NCBI GenBank assembly: GCA_040221095.1
Contig: JAVJVP010000018.1
Coordinates: 310,001 to 374,000 of the forward strand
Direction: 5' to 3'
Origin: UBA1479 sp040221095
Lineage (GTDB): Bacteria; Pseudomonadota; Alphaproteobacteria; Rhodospirillales; Casp-alpha2
DNA: 64,000 nucleotides
This document shows, piece after piece, positions 15,237 through 23,617 of the stretch (position 1 is the stretch's first letter; every line of letters starts with the position of its first letter). The notes beneath the pieces are model-generated. The model was not told where the DNA came from. It saw only the letters and a program-made list of their open reading frames with translations, and did not search any database. Position numbers and translations under genes: made by a program.

Positions 15237-16406
15237 TTAAGCTTCGATGCGGTAGGGGGTCAGGAAATCCCGGAACCGGCGCGCGACCTCGGGCGGGGTC
15301 ACGGTCGGGCGGCCCAACTCCTTCATGGATCCCGGTGCGATCTTCATGTGGATCAGATGCGGGCCGGGGGTCTTCAGGGCCTCCGTCACCGCCTGTTTGA
15401 GACCGTCCAGGCTGTCCACCTCCCAACCGGCGGCATAGCCGCAGGCCTGGGCGACGCGGGCGAAGCGCACGGCGGGGGCCGTGGTCGGCTGGCCGCCCGT
15501 GGAATCGTAGGTGCCGTTGTCGAACACCATATGGATCAGGTTTTTGGGCGCCATGGCGCCGATGGTTGCCATCGATCCCAGCTTCATCAGCGCCGCCCCG
15601 TCACCGTCAAACACGACGATGGGCGAGGTGACGTTAAGGGCCGCCCCCAGGCCCATGCCGGCGGCCCCACCCATGGAGCCGACCTGGTACAGGTGCTGCT
15701 TGCGGTCCTCGATGGTGAACAGTTCGCGCCCGCATTTGCCCGTGGTGGCGATGATGCCGGCGTCCTCCGGCAAAACCTCCAGCACAGCCTCCATGGACCG
15801 CATGCGTCCCGGCAAGTCACCGCCGGTGAACAGGTCCGCAACCGGGCCCATGTCGGGCGCGGGCAGGGGCGCGGCGTCCAGGTCGCCGTCCGCGACGCTG
15901 CCCTTTTCCATGATGAAGGCGAAGGGCAGGTTTTCGGCGTCCATGTAGCTCAGGGCCACTTTCAGGGCAGGCTCGACGGTCGCCGCCTCGGTCGGAAAAG
16001 GCAGGTGGGGGATGCGGATGACGTCGAGCAGGTCCGGCGTGATCTCGCCCATCACCTCGTGCTGGGGTTCGTCCTTCAACCCCGGCGCACCCCGCCAGGT
16101 GGTGACCACCAGGGACGGGATGCGGAACGGATGGTTGAGCGAGGTCAGCGGATTGACCGCATTGCCCAATCCTGAGTTCTGGAACATCACCACCGTGCCG
16201 CGCCCGGCCAGCCAGGCGCCCGACGCGATGGCCACGGCCTCGCCCTCGCTGGCCGCCGCCACGTAGTCGAGCCGCGCGTTGCCGCCCCCGCCGGCCCCGC
16301 CGACCACCTTGTTGATCAGGGGGGTGAGGAACGAGCAGGGGACGCCCGTGAAGAAATCATATCCCCGGGCGCGCAGGGGGGTCAGGAAGTCGTCGGCGTC
16401 GATCAT
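15237..16406 (-). CDS. aepY: Phosphonopyruvate decarboxylase
   Basis: 389 residues, thiamine-diphosphate dependent. N-terminal half: FFTGVPCSFLTPLINKVV and AAASEGEAVAIASGAWLAG, which carries the Glu that activates ThDP. C-terminal half: the ThDP/Mg motif starting GDGAALMKLGSMATIG and ending in FDNGTYDSTGGQPT. It removes CO2 from 3-phosphonopyruvate to give phosphonoacetaldehyde, making the PEP mutase step irreversible. The mutase gene lies directly upstream on the same strand, with 180 bp between that includes palindromes. ATG 16406 is preceded by GGAG; an upstream TTG (16433) is less likely. No 2-aminoethylphosphonate transaminase gene is in the window. Confidence 0.92.
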   Translation of the reverse strand: MIDADDFLTPLRARGYDFFTGVPCSFLTPLINKVVGGAGGGGNARLDYVAAASEGEAVAIASGAWLAGRGTVVMFQNSGLGNAVNPLTSLNHPFRIPSLVVTTWRGAPGLKDEPQHEVMGEITPDLLDVIRIPHLPFPTEAATVEPALKVALSYMDAENLPFAFIMEKGSVADGDLDAAPLPAPDMGPVADLFTGGDLPGRMRSMEAVLEVLPEDAGIIATTGKCGRELFTIEDRKQHLYQVGSMGGAAGMGLGAALNVTSPIVVFDGDGAALMKLGSMATIGAMAPKNLIHMVFDNGTYDSTGGQPTTAPAVRFARVAQACGYAAGWEVDSLDGLKQAVTEALKTPGPHLIHMKIAPGSMKELGRPTVTPPEVARRFRDFLTPYRIEA

Positions 16407-16497
16407 GGCGGGCTCCGGGAACCGGTTGGTCAAGGCGTCAGGTGCTGATTACATCGTCACCTCCGCGAAAGCAGGGGTCCAGCAAATGTTTGGCCGG

Positions 16498-16572
16498 ATT
16501 CCCGCCTGCGCGGGAATGACGGGGTTTTTTCGGTGCCGCCCCTCCCTCCCCGGGGCAGGGGAGGAGGGGCGG
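16498..16572. repeat. Two palindromes between aepX and aepY
   Basis: ATTCCCGC (16498-16505) and GCGGGAAT (16510-16517) form a perfect stem with a 4-base loop, followed by GACGGGGTTTTTT. A second, longer near-palindrome runs from 16536 to 16572 (CCGCCCCTCC...GGAGGGGCGG). Both look like dispersed REP-type elements. On the plus strand the first hairpin plus T-run resembles a terminator, but the flanking genes are on the minus strand. Confidence 0.7.
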
Positions 16573-16585
16573 TTGACCTCGCTTT

Positions 16586-18262
16586 CTAGAGGAACAGCTT
16601 GGCCTGGTTCAGGTCGGCGGCCTGATCGATATCCATCCATTGTCCGGCCACGTAGGCGACGGAAATCTCAACACCCTTGGCGACCAGGCGGGAAAACAGG
16701 TCGGGCAGGCCCGCCTTGGTCAGACCCTCGGCCAGCATGGCGTCGATTTCCGCGCGCACCAGTTCGGCCCCCTTGTCCGTAACGCGGGCCAGGCCGACCC
16801 ATTCGCCCGCGATGGCGGCTTCGTCGATGTCCGGGCCCATGCGTTTCAGGGTGACGGGCGCGTCCTCGTCCATGAAGTCGGCGGCGAAGGGCAGGGAGCA
16901 TGCGGCGAAATCGCGCACCCAGACCGTTTCGGCAGCGTCGCCCTGGTGTTCGTCGCCGCGCGCCCGCCACTGGCCGTCGACCACGACCACGATGTCGCCC
17001 GCCGTTTCCATCAGCTTGTCGAGCAGGTGATGGCGGAACAGGATGTCGCCATAGGCGATGACACAGTCGCCCTGGATCGCGTCCTTGGCGCAGGCCAAGC
17101 TGCCGACTTCGCCGGTCTTTTCATAGAAGTCGTTGTCCACGGTCCGGATGCCGGGCAGGTTGATCATTTGCTTGGCGTATCCGCGCACCACCGTGATGTC
17201 GCGCACGCCCGACTGCTTCAGGGTGTCGGTCAGGCGGGCCAGCAACGGCCGGCCGCGCACGTCGATCATGCATTTCGGGCGGTCGGCGGTCAGCTCGCCC
17301 AGGGCCTGGCCGCGGGATGCCGCCAGGATCACCGCCCCCGGCGCCTTCTTGGCCGGCAGGTAGCGGCCTTCGGCCTGGCGCAGTTCGTCATTGCCCTGCA
17401 GGGAAAAGATTTCCGACACGGTGGTGATGTGGGGTTCGATCCCGGCCAGGCTTTCCTCGCGCAGGATGCGGGCCGTGGTTTCGCGCATGGCGGTGATCGC
17501 GGCGCGCAGGTTGTGGTTGGCCCAGATGGCCAGCGACACGCCGGCCTTGCGGAAATCGTCCGTCGGCGTGGCGTAATACTTGGTCGGCACGATGACGACC
17601 GGCACGCGATTGTCCCACTGGCGCATGAATTCCATGATCTCGTCCGCCGTGGCCAGCTTGGAATGGCACAGCACGGCGTCGGCCCCGGCCTCGGCATAGG
17701 CATGGGCGCGGTCGAGCGCCTCGTTCAGGCCCCGCCCGGCGATGAAGGCCTCAAGCCGCGCGACGATGGAGAAATCCGGGTCCGTCTGCGAATCCTTGCC
17801 TGCCTTGATCTTGCCCGCGAACTCGGCCATGTCGGCCAGCGGCTGGCCCTCGCCGATGAAGGAATTGGTCTTGGGGAACAGCTTGTCCTCGATGCAGATG
17901 CCGGCGATGCCGCGCTGGCAGAACTTGGTCACCGCGCGGCGCATGTTGTTGAAGTTGCCCCAGCCGGTGTCGCCGTCGACCAGGATCGGAATCGAGGTGG
18001 CGTCGGACATGAATTCCAGGACTTCCAGGACCTGGGTCCAGGAGGCCTCGTTGTTGTCGCGCACGCCGAGCGCCGCCGACATGGACAGGCCGGACGCCCA
18101 GATGCCCTTGAACCCGGCTTCCTCGACGATCTTCGCCGACAGGCCGTTGTGGGCCTCCATGATGAATTCCAGGTCGGGCGAGGTCAGCATCCGGCGCAGC
18201 TTGCCGGCCTTGGTCAGGGTTTCGGCATGGGTCGTGCGGGCGTCGCGGTTGGGCGTGATCAT
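16586..18262 (-). CDS. aepX: Phosphoenolpyruvate mutase fused to a nucleotidyltransferase
   Basis: 558 residues. Residues about 20-295 are PEP mutase: VDGDTGWGNFNNMRR supplies metal-binding Asp residues, and EDKLFPKTNS (125-134) is the mutase signature that separates it from isocitrate-lyase-type relatives. Residues about 308-555 are a sugar-phosphate-type nucleotidyltransferase (VILAASRG, RPKCMIDVRGRPLL, VIAYGDILF with the catalytic Asp, VAGQWMDIDQAADL). The first half makes the C-P bond (PEP to phosphonopyruvate). The second half probably activates a later phosphonate such as 2-aminoethylphosphonate with CTP, as PntC-type enzymes do. It is first in an operon with aepY. ATG 18262 follows GGAGAC. 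Products would decorate lipids, glycans or another surface polymer. Confidence 0.9.
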   Translation of the reverse strand: MITPNRDARTTHAETLTKAGKLRRMLTSPDLEFIMEAHNGLSAKIVEEAGFKGIWASGLSMSAALGVRDNNEASWTQVLEVLEFMSDATSIPILVDGDTGWGNFNNMRRAVTKFCQRGIAGICIEDKLFPKTNSFIGEGQPLADMAEFAGKIKAGKDSQTDPDFSIVARLEAFIAGRGLNEALDRAHAYAEAGADAVLCHSKLATADEIMEFMRQWDNRVPVVIVPTKYYATPTDDFRKAGVSLAIWANHNLRAAITAMRETTARILREESLAGIEPHITTVSEIFSLQGNDELRQAEGRYLPAKKAPGAVILAASRGQALGELTADRPKCMIDVRGRPLLARLTDTLKQSGVRDITVVRGYAKQMINLPGIRTVDNDFYEKTGEVGSLACAKDAIQGDCVIAYGDILFRHHLLDKLMETAGDIVVVVDGQWRARGDEHQGDAAETVWVRDFAACSLPFAADFMDEDAPVTLKRMGPDIDEAAIAGEWVGLARVTDKGAELVRAEIDAMLAEGLTKAGLPDLFSRLVAKGVEISVAYVAGQWMDIDQAADLNQAKLFL

Positions 18263-18487
18263 GATGTCTCCGATGGCAGATGGGCCGCTGGCATTTGGGG
18301 ATGTGGGTTATGGCGCGGAAAATAGGGAAAATCTATGACAGGTATCGATACAGACGATATGTGGGGGCGTTATAACCCGACTGCGACAAATTTGTCATTC
18401 ACGAGTTTGTGGGGAGATCCGTTCGTGGGCGCAGGCGGCGGGGGCGGAATTGGCACCTTCGCCGCCGCACACTTGTATGATTATAAA

Positions 18488-18513
18488 TTATGCAAAATAG
18501 ATAAATTGCATAA
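18488..18513. promoter_or_regulatory. Inverted repeat upstream of the urea operon, possible activator site
   Basis: TTATGCAA (18488-18495) and TTGCATAA (18506-18513) are exact inverted copies 10 bases apart. They lie about 110 bp upstream of the -24 element, a usual distance for a sigma-54 enhancer site. The sequence is not the textbook NtrC consensus, so the binding protein is uncertain. Confidence 0.45.
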
Positions 18514-18620
18514 TAATTAATCAACAATTACCATGTGATCGCATTGGCCAATTTTGTCGATCTGAGTTTAATCCATTGAAATACAACAGATAATTTTATC
18601 CTCAGAGAGCCTGCGCAAAC

Positions 18621-18635
18621 TGGCACGGCACTTGC
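18621..18635 (+). promoter_or_regulatory. Sigma-54 (-24/-12) promoter of the urt-ure locus
   Basis: TGGCACG-GCAC-TTGC matches the sigma-54 consensus at every position, with GG (18622-18623) and GC (18634-18635) exactly 10 bases apart. Transcription should start near 18647, about 38 bp before the urtA ATG. This ties the operon to an NtrC-type activator and nitrogen limitation. Confidence 0.85.
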
Positions 18636-18684
18636 CATTACCTTGCCGCAACGCAGCAACATTCTCTCATTTGGAGGCGATATA

Positions 18685-19974
18685 ATGAAAACGTATTTCC
18701 GGGGGGCAGTGGCGGGCATCGCCCTGACCGCGGCCGCGATGACGAGCACCGTCGCGCAGGCCGCCGACACCATCAAGGTCGGCATTCTCCATTCTCTGTC
18801 CGGCACCATGGCGATCAGCGAAACCACGCTGAAGGACGTCATGCTGATGCTGATCGAGGAGCAGAACAAGAAAGGCGGCCTGCTGGGCAAGAAGCTTGAA
18901 GCCGTCGTCGTCGATCCCGCGTCCAACTGGCCGCTGTTCGCCGAAAAGGCGCGCGAGTTGATCGAGGTCAAGAAGGTCGACGTGGTGTTCGGCTGCTGGA
19001 CCTCGGTGTCGCGCAAATCCGTGCTGCCGGTGTTCGAGGAACTGAATTCGGTCCTGTTCTATCCGGTCCAGTACGAAGGCGAGGAAAGCCAGAAGAACGT
19101 GTTCTACACGGGCGCCGCGCCGAACCAGCAGGCGATCCCCGCCGTCGATTATCTGGCTAAGCAGGAAGGCGTGAAGCGCTGGGTCCTGGCCGGGACCGAC
19201 TATGTCTATCCGCGCACCACGAACAAGATCCTTGAGACCTATCTCAAGGACAAGGGCGTGCCCGCCGAAGACATCATGATCAACTACACGCCGTTCGGTC
19301 ATTCCGATTGGCAGACGATCGTCGCCGACATCAAGAAGTTCGGTTCCGCCGGCAAGAAGACCGCCGTGGTTTCGACCATCAACGGTGACGCCAACGTGCC
19401 GTTCTACAAGGAACTGGCCAACCAGGGCATCAAGGCCGAAGACATCCCCGTCGTCGCGTTCTCCGTCGGCGAAGAGGAACTGGCCGGTCTCGACACCGCC
19501 CCGCTGGTCGGCCATCTGGCGGCCTGGAACTACTTCATGTCCGCCAACACGCCGGAAAACGCCGCGTTCATCAAGAAGTGGAAGACCTTCATCAAGAACG
19601 ACAAGCGCGTGACCAACGACCCCATGGAAGCCCATTACATCGGCTTCAACATGTGGGTGAAGGCGGTCGAGATCGCCGGTACGACCAAGCCGGACGCCGT
19701 GATCGACAACATCGTCGGCGTCACCGTGCCGAACCTGACGGGCGGCGTGTCGGCCATGATGCCGAACCACCACATCACCAAGCCGGTGCTGATCGGCGAG
19801 ATTCAGGCCAACGGCCAGTTCGAAACCGTGTCCTCGACGCCGGGCCTGGTGCCGGGCGACGCCTGGTCCGATTTCCTGCCGGGTTCCAAGGACCTGATCT
19901 CCGATTGGCGCAAGCCTATGTCCTGCGGAAACTTCAACGTCAAGACCGGCAAGTGCAGCGGCAAGGGCTCCTGA
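18685..19974 (+). CDS. urtA: Urea ABC transporter, periplasmic urea-binding protein
   Basis: 429 residues with a Sec signal peptide (cleavage after AQA near residue 25) and a type I periplasmic binding fold related to FmdD/AmiC. Typical UrtA text is present: ADTIKVGILHSLSGTMAISE, VDVVFGCWTSVSRKSVLPVFEE and LFYPVQYEGEE. It captures urea in the periplasm and delivers it to the UrtBC channel. No lipobox is seen, so it is a free periplasmic protein. The ATG at 18685 has GGAGG upstream; an earlier in-frame codon at 18643 lies before the predicted transcription start. It is the first gene of the operon. Confidence 0.95.
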   Translation: MKTYFRGAVAGIALTAAAMTSTVAQAADTIKVGILHSLSGTMAISETTLKDVMLMLIEEQNKKGGLLGKKLEAVVVDPASNWPLFAEKARELIEVKKVDVVFGCWTSVSRKSVLPVFEELNSVLFYPVQYEGEESQKNVFYTGAAPNQQAIPAVDYLAKQEGVKRWVLAGTDYVYPRTTNKILETYLKDKGVPAEDIMINYTPFGHSDWQTIVADIKKFGSAGKKTAVVSTINGDANVPFYKELANQGIKAEDIPVVAFSVGEEELAGLDTAPLVGHLAAWNYFMSANTPENAAFIKKWKTFIKNDKRVTNDPMEAHYIGFNMWVKAVEIAGTTKPDAVIDNIVGVTVPNLTGGVSAMMPNHHITKPVLIGEIQANGQFETVSSTPGLVPGDAWSDFLPGSKDLISDWRKPMSCGNFNVKTGKCSGKGS

Positions 19975-20093
19975 GTTAGGGCCCGGTCACAGCCGTGACG
20001 ACGACAGACCACACGGGCGGGCGGGGCACACGCCCCGCCCCCCACACCACCAAAAATTTCCGCAATCCCCATCCTGGCAACGGCGGCAGGTCC

Positions 20094-21713
20094 ATGGCGC
20101 GAATACTCCCTTCATTATTGCTATTCCTGGCCCTGGCCTGGCTGATCCCCACGGGGCCGGCCCAGGCGGCGGATGAGGCCCTCCAGGCGCAGATCGACGC
20201 CCTGGGCACGGGCGGGTTCTCCGAAACGGCCAAGCAGATTCAGGCCCTCGCGGCCTCCGGCGACGACCGCGTCGTCCCGGCGCTCGAGGCCCTTCTGGCC
20301 GGCGACCTTTACGTCCGGCCCTCCGACAAGAAAGTCTTCATCACCAAGAAAGCCGAGGGCGGGTTCACCCTGATCGACCCCCTGTCCGGCAAGGACATGG
20401 CCACGTCCGACAGCTTCTCGGTCAAGAAGATCCGCGTGAACAACCGGCTCCGGCGCGAACTGAAGGCCGCCCTCGGCGGGCTGACGCTGCTGTCCAAGAA
20501 CCCGGCGGCGCGGCTCAAGGCGGCGGGGGCGGTGTTCAAGTCCCAGGACCCGGACATGCTCGCCCCCCTCGAGGCCGCGATCCTCAAGGAAACCGAAGAC
20601 AAGGTGCGAAAGGCGCTGCAGGGGGCCCGCGCCGCCGTGCAGCTGAAATCCGACGTGCCCGAGGCCGACAAGATCGCGGCCCTCAAGCTGATCGAGGAAC
20701 GGGGCGACCGCGACGCGCTTTCCGTCGCACTCGCCGCCGCCGCGCAATCGGAGGGTGCGGTGAAGGCCGCCGCCGAGGCCACGGCCAAATCTATCCGCCA
20801 GAACCTGGAATTGTGGGGGGCGGCGCAGAACGTCTGGTACGGCCTGTCGCTGGGCTCGGTCCTGCTGCTCGCCGCCATCGGTCTGGCCATCACCTTCGGC
20901 GTCATGGGGGTCATCAACATGGCCCACGGCGAAATGGTGATGATCGGCGCCTATGTGACCTTCATGGTGCAGGAAGTCATCCGCACCTCCATGCCCGAGT
21001 TGTTCGCCTATTCCCTGCTGATATCGGTGCCGCTCGCCTTCCTCGTCGCCGGCGCCGTCGGCATGGCGGTGGAACGCTGCATCATCCGCTTTCTCTACGG
21101 CCGCCCGCTGGAAACCCTGCTCGCGACCTGGGGTCTTTCCCTGGTTCTGCAGCAGGCCGTTCGCACCATCTTCGGGCCGTCCAACCGCGAGGTCGGCACC
21201 CCCGATTACATGGCCGGGGCCTTCGAGATCGGCCATCTGACCATCACCTACAACCGGCTGTGGATCATCGTGTTCTCGCTGGTCGTGCTGTTCGCCCTGA
21301 TGGCGGTGCTGAAAAAGACCTCGCTCGGCCTGCAGATGCGCGCCGTGACTCAGAACCGCCGCATGGCCGGCGCCATGGGCATCCGCACCAGCTGGGTCGA
21401 CGCCGTGACCTTCGGGCTGGGGTCCGGCATCGCCGGGATCGCCGGGGTGGCGCTCAGCCAGATCGACAACGTCAGCCCCAATCTGGGACAAAGCTACATC
21501 ATCGACAGCTTCATGGTCGTGGTGTTCGGCGGGGTCGGCAATCTGTGGGGCACCCTGGTCGGCGCCATGACCCTGGGCGTCGCCAACAAGTTCCTTGAAC
21601 CCTATGCGGGGGCGGTGCTGGGCAAGGTCCTGGTCCTCGTGTTCATCATCCTGTTCATTCAGAAACGTCCACGGGGGCTGTTCGCCCTCAAGGGCCGGGC
21701 GATCGAGCAATGA
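20094..21713 (+). CDS. urtB: Urea ABC transporter permease UrtB (with N-terminal periplasmic extension)
   Basis: 539 residues. A signal peptide (about 1-24) is followed by an alpha-helical periplasmic region to about residue 235 with HEAT-like alternation, then a LivH-type permease (about 245-535; GVINMAHGEMVMIGAYVTFM, GVALSQIDNVSPNLGQSYIID). Proteobacterial UrtB proteins usually have this long N-terminal part, unlike cyanobacterial ones. It forms the inner-membrane channel with UrtC. The start at 20094 is chosen because it begins the signal peptide; the frame is open further upstream. The stop overlaps urtC by 4 bp (ATGA). Confidence 0.94.
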   Translation: MARILPSLLLFLALAWLIPTGPAQAADEALQAQIDALGTGGFSETAKQIQALAASGDDRVVPALEALLAGDLYVRPSDKKVFITKKAEGGFTLIDPLSGKDMATSDSFSVKKIRVNNRLRRELKAALGGLTLLSKNPAARLKAAGAVFKSQDPDMLAPLEAAILKETEDKVRKALQGARAAVQLKSDVPEADKIAALKLIEERGDRDALSVALAAAAQSEGAVKAAAEATAKSIRQNLELWGAAQNVWYGLSLGSVLLLAAIGLAITFGVMGVINMAHGEMVMIGAYVTFMVQEVIRTSMPELFAYSLLISVPLAFLVAGAVGMAVERCIIRFLYGRPLETLLATWGLSLVLQQAVRTIFGPSNREVGTPDYMAGAFEIGHLTITYNRLWIIVFSLVVLFALMAVLKKTSLGLQMRAVTQNRRMAGAMGIRTSWVDAVTFGLGSGIAGIAGVALSQIDNVSPNLGQSYIIDSFMVVVFGGVGNLWGTLVGAMTLGVANKFLEPYAGAVLGKVLVLVFIILFIQKRPRGLFALKGRAIEQ

Positions 21714-22849
21714 TGACCCTCAAACTCATTCAGGGCGGCTTCGACCGCCGCACGGCGATCTTCCTGGGGCTTCTGTTCCTGATCGTTATCGGAGTGTCCG
21801 TGCTCAGCCTGGGCACCGACGCGGCCAACCCGATGCATGTCTCGTCCTACACGGTGGCGCTGCTCGGCAAGTATCTCTGCTATGCCCTGCTCGCCCTCGC
21901 GGTCGACCTCGTCTGGGGCTTCTGCGGCGTGCTGTCGCTGGGCCATGCGGCGTTCTTCGCGCTGGGTGGTTATGCCATGGGCATGTACCTGATGCGCCAG
22001 ATCGGCACCCGCGGCGTCTATGGCGATCCGATCCTGCCCGACTTCATGGTGTTCCTGAACTACAAGGAACTGCCTTGGTTCTGGTACGGCTTCGACCAGT
22101 TCTGGTTCGCGGCCCTGATGGTCATCGCGGTGCCCGGCGTGCTGGCCTTCGTGTTCGGCTGGTTCGCCTTCCGCTCGCGGGTCACGGGGGTCTATCTCTC
22201 GATCATCACCCAGGCCCTGACCTTCGCCCTGATGCTCGCCTTCTTCCGCAACGACATGGGCTTCGGCGGCAACAACGGCCTGACCGATTTCAAGGAAATC
22301 CTGGGTTTCGACGTGCAGGCGGATTCAACCCGCGTCGGCCTGCTGGTGGCCTCGGCGGTGGCCTTGGCGCTCGGCTTCATCATCTGCAAGGCGCTGGTCA
22401 ATTCCAAGTTCGGCAAGGTGCTGATCGCCGTGCGCGACGCGGAAAGCCGAACCCGCTTCCTGGGCTACCGGCCCGAGAACTACAAGCTCCTGGTCTGGAC
22501 GCTCTCGGCCTGCATGGCCGGGGTCGCGGGCGCGCTCTACGTGCCCCAGGTCGGAATCATCAACCCGTCGGAATTCACGCCCGCCAACTCCATCGAGGTC
22601 GTGATCTGGGTCGCCGTCGGCGGCCGGGGCACCCTGGTGGGGGCGACCGTGGGGGCGATCATCGTCAACTTCGGCAAGACCCTGTTCACGGGCATCCTGC
22701 CGGAATTCTGGCTGTTCGCCCTGGGCGGGCTGTTCATCGCCGTGACCCTGTTCCTGCCCAAGGGCATCGTCGGCACCTATGACGAGTTCATGGCCAAGCG
22801 CCGCGCGTCCAAGGCCGCCGCCGCACCTCAGCCGCAGGAAGGGGATTGA
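21710..22849 (+). CDS. urtC: Urea ABC transporter permease UrtC
   Basis: 379 residues, LivM-type permease with about ten transmembrane helices. Recognisable segments are YALLALAVDLVWGFCGVLSLGHAAFFALGGY (in parts), NGLTDFKEILGF, the cytoplasmic EAA-like loop VRDAESRTRFLGYRPENYK and PNEF-type NPSEFTPANSIEVVIWVAVGGRGTL. It pairs with UrtB to form the urea pathway through the inner membrane. Translation is coupled to urtB through ATGA, and urtD starts 4 bp after its stop. Confidence 0.95.
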   Translation: MMTLKLIQGGFDRRTAIFLGLLFLIVIGVSVLSLGTDAANPMHVSSYTVALLGKYLCYALLALAVDLVWGFCGVLSLGHAAFFALGGYAMGMYLMRQIGTRGVYGDPILPDFMVFLNYKELPWFWYGFDQFWFAALMVIAVPGVLAFVFGWFAFRSRVTGVYLSIITQALTFALMLAFFRNDMGFGGNNGLTDFKEILGFDVQADSTRVGLLVASAVALALGFIICKALVNSKFGKVLIAVRDAESRTRFLGYRPENYKLLVWTLSACMAGVAGALYVPQVGIINPSEFTPANSIEVVIWVAVGGRGTLVGATVGAIIVNFGKTLFTGILPEFWLFALGGLFIAVTLFLPKGIVGTYDEFMAKRRASKAAAAPQPQEGD

Positions 22850-22853
22850 GGAC

Positions 22854-23600
22854 ATGACTTCCAAAAGCTCGATCCTCTATCTGGAAAACGTCAACGTCTC
22901 GTTCGACGGCTTCCGGGCGCTGCGCGATCTGTCGTTGACGGTGAAGCCCGGCGAAATGCGCGCCATCATCGGCCCCAACGGGGCCGGCAAGACCACGATG
23001 ATGGACGTCATCACCGGCAAGACCAAACCCGACAACGGCCGCGTGCTGTTCGACGAGACCGTGAACCTGACCCGCATGGACGAGGCGCAGATCGCCTCCC
23101 TCGGCATCGGCCGCAAGTTCCAGAAACCGACCGTGTTCGAAAACCACACGGTGTGGGACAATCTGGTGCTGGCGCTGAAATCAGGGCGGCGGGCCTGGGA
23201 CACCCTGTTCCACATCACGGGGGCCAAGGACCGCAAGGAGATCGAGGACATCCTCGAAATCATCCGCCTGACCCGGGTCAAGGACGAGGTCTCCGCCAAC
23301 CTGTCCCACGGCCAGAAGCAGTGGCTGGAGATCGGCATGCTGCTTGCCCAGGATCCCAAGCTTCTTCTGGTGGACGAGCCGGTCGCCGGCATGACCGACG
23401 CGGAAACGGAAGAAACCGCGCGCCTGCTGCGCGACATCGCCCAGCGCCATTCCGTGGTCGTGGTCGAACACGACATGACCTTCGTGCGCGACCTGGACGT
23501 TCAGGTCACCGTGCTGCACGAAGGCTCGGCCATCGCCGAGGGCACCCTCGATTACGTCAGCGCCGACGAGCGCGTCATCGAAGTCTATCTGGGACGCTAG
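22854..23600 (+). CDS. urtD: Urea ABC transporter ATPase UrtD
   Basis: 248 residues, LivG-type ATPase. Walker A is GPNGAGKTT, the signature is NLSHGQKQWLEIG (LSHGQ in place of LSGGQ, normal for UrtD), Walker B is LLLVDEPVAGM and the H-switch is VVVVEHDM. It powers urea import together with UrtE. The ATG at 22854 starts 4 bp after the urtC stop; a longer reading from 22779 would overlap urtC heavily and is not needed. Confidence 0.95.
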   Translation: MTSKSSILYLENVNVSFDGFRALRDLSLTVKPGEMRAIIGPNGAGKTTMMDVITGKTKPDNGRVLFDETVNLTRMDEAQIASLGIGRKFQKPTVFENHTVWDNLVLALKSGRRAWDTLFHITGAKDRKEIEDILEIIRLTRVKDEVSANLSHGQKQWLEIGMLLAQDPKLLLVDEPVAGMTDAETEETARLLRDIAQRHSVVVVEHDMTFVRDLDVQVTVLHEGSAIAEGTLDYVSADERVIEVYLGR

Positions 23601-23617
23601 GGAAAGGAAGACGAGAG

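Larger units (their letters stand above)
18263..18684. other. Control region between divergent aepX and urtA
   Basis: 422 bp with no gene I can support. The right half (about 18470-18610) is far more AT-rich than the surroundings, as expected for a bent region that could bind IHF between an enhancer and a sigma-54 promoter. It contains the 8+8 inverted repeat and the -24/-12 promoter listed separately. Confidence 0.7.

Noticed and set aside
16521..16530. Rho-independent terminator on the plus strand between aepX and aepY
   Set aside because: The hairpin and T-run are real but no plus-strand gene leads into it; it belongs to a dispersed repeat.
18335..18520. Short plus-strand frame in the urt control region
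   Set aside because: No start signal; it ends in the AT-rich enhancer-like region and has no protein-like composition.
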